Of a stretch of DNA of 6,712 nt, positions 6,009-6,712 are shown piece by piece; position 1 is the stretch's first letter, and every line of letters begins with the position of its first letter. A model generated the notes under the pieces. It saw only the letters and a list, made by a program, of their open reading frames with translations, did not search any database and had not been told where the DNA came from. Where the stretch lies: assembly GCA_900555165.1 (NCBI GenBank), contig USKE01000126.1:1-6712 (forward strand), written 5' to 3'. The translations under genes were made by a program, and so were the position numbers. The DNA is from an uncultured Porphyromonadaceae bacterium (GTDB taxonomy: Bacteria; Bacteroidota; Bacteroidia; Bacteroidales; Muribaculaceae).

Positions 6009-6712
6009 TCAGAGGCGGAAGAAGAGGGCTGTGCCTCCGCTGTCGACGATGCGCATGTTGTAACCGGCGCGAGTATATACGCCGTCGGCCGGATAGAAGG
6101 TGTTGCCGATCTTTATGAAGTATGTCGCACCTTTTTTATAAAGCTCGATGTTTGTCTTGAACGAACGGTATTTGCTACCGTCCTGTTTGTAAAGCGTCAC
6201 GCGCTTTTTGTAGTCGTATGAGTTTGATGAGGTATTGAGATTACCGTTTTTATTTTGCTGATGAGCATCGTAATGTTCTTCTTCCTGAGCTGTTCGGTCT
6301 GCTGTTGTGCGGGTTGTGGTGCCCGGTGTCTGTGTGGCATTTCCGGAAATAGATTGCGAGGTGGCGCCACGGGAAGTTGTTTTGTTGGTGGATGAAGATT
6401 GGTTGCCTGTTCTGTCGGTTGTGGCTGCGTTGGCTGACGCCGTGCTCGCCGACGATGAGCCGGTGCCGTATTTGAGCCGGTTGTATTCCTTGATGTTTTC
6501 GAGGTTGTCGTGTGCCGAGGTGAGCGATTCGCGGAAATCGCGGTGCGACTGTGCCGTGATTTCCCGCTGGCGGTCTATATCTTCCTGTGTGGGGGCATAA
6601 TGGGGCGTGGCCGTCCATTGTGCCTGCTCGGCAGAATGCGTGATGTGCGATGAGGCGAGATTCTGCAGGTAAGCACCTTGCGCACCACCTACTTGTGCTC
6701 CTACAGCGGCGG
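6009..6712 (-). CDS. Unrecognised protein with Ser/Thr-rich linker and compact C-terminal domain (N-terminus beyond right edge)
   Basis: I do not recognise this protein. The frame is open from the window edge to a TGA at 6011-6009 and shows the last 233 residues. A short Gly/Ala-rich piece (AAVGAQVGGAQGAYLQNLA) comes first, then a charged, probably helical stretch (about visible residues 41-80, TQEDIDRQREITAQSHRDF onward). A low-complexity Ser/Thr/Asn/Gln/Gly linker follows (about 82-165). The last 67 residues form a Tyr/Lys/Gly-rich, probably beta-rich domain (YKKRVTLYKQDG, IELYKKGATYFIKIGNTFYP, YNMRIVDSGGTALFFRL). There is no methionine in the visible part; a GTG at 6200 could only be an internal start and the frame continues well upstream of it. 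The linker suggests an exported or surface protein, but no signal peptide can be seen because the N-terminus is missing. It is separated from the barrel gene by the operon's control region. Confidence 0.7.
   Translation of the reverse strand, partial: AAVGAQVGGAQGAYLQNLASSHITHSAEQAQWTATPHYAPTQEDIDRQREITAQSHRDFRESLTSAHDNLENIKEYNRLKYGTGSSSASTASANAATTDRTGNQSSSTNKTTSRGATSQSISGNATQTPGTTTRTTADRTAQEEEHYDAHQQNKNGNLNTSSNSYDYKKRVTLYKQDGSKYRSFKTNIELYKKGATYFIKIGNTFYPADGVYTRAGYNMRIVDSGGTALFFRL

Noticed and set aside
6250..6618. Open frames on both strands (6250-6618 minus, 6307-6600 plus) in the last gene
   Set aside because: A third minus-strand frame stays open from the window edge to 6009, continues directly into the Tyr/Lys-rich C-terminal domain and has natural composition, so the other two are shadows.

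Overview
The window looks like a chromosomal fragment of a Bacteroidales bacterium with fairly high GC. A gut lineage such as Muribaculaceae is a guess from style and gene content, not a proven assignment. Supporting points are promoter-like boxes of the Bacteroidetes type (TAnnTTTG, one with TTTG 19 bp upstream), weak or absent Shine-Dalgarno sequences, an OMP_b-brl_3-like TonB-dependent barrel protein paired with a membrane-anchored LytTR regulator, and a surface-polysaccharide gene set. Every credible gene lies on the minus strand, so transcription runs from high to low coordinates.

Region A (6712 to 6009) holds the C-terminal 233 residues of an unrecognised protein: a helical, charged segment, a long Ser/Thr/Gln/Asn-rich linker and a compact Tyr/Lys-rich C-terminal domain. 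Region B (about 6008 to 2670) looks like a self-contained regulatory unit. It has a 98-bp control region, a 726-residue outer-membrane barrel protein, and 23 bp downstream a four-TM LytTR regulator that is broken by a frameshift in this sequence. A hairpin terminator follows. The control region contains two 9-bp direct repeats, each fitting the published LytTR-box consensus and separated by exactly 12 bp, just upstream of a good Bacteroidetes promoter. This suggests the regulator controls its own operon. The promoter is so close to the ATG that the transcript may be leaderless.

Region C (about 2660 to 1) starts with a promoter-like box and a perfect 17-bp palindrome. It carries a tight four-gene run: NAD-dependent sugar epimerase/dehydratase, polyprenyl-phosphate sugar-1-phosphate transferase (WecA/WbpL type), WbuC-like cupin, and the N-terminal part of a DegT/DnrJ/EryC1 sugar aminotransferase running off the left edge. 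Together these would modify a nucleotide sugar and load the first sugar phosphate onto undecaprenyl phosphate, the initiation step of O-antigen, capsule or glycoprotein glycan synthesis. The first two genes overlap by ATGA. The second and third are bridged by a six-codon mini-ORF that overlaps both neighbours.

The observations most worth a second look are the tandem LytTR boxes in front of a LytTR-containing operon, the frameshift in that regulator, the possibly leaderless start of the barrel gene, and the mini-ORF bridge. No RNA genes, CRISPR arrays or mobile elements were seen.
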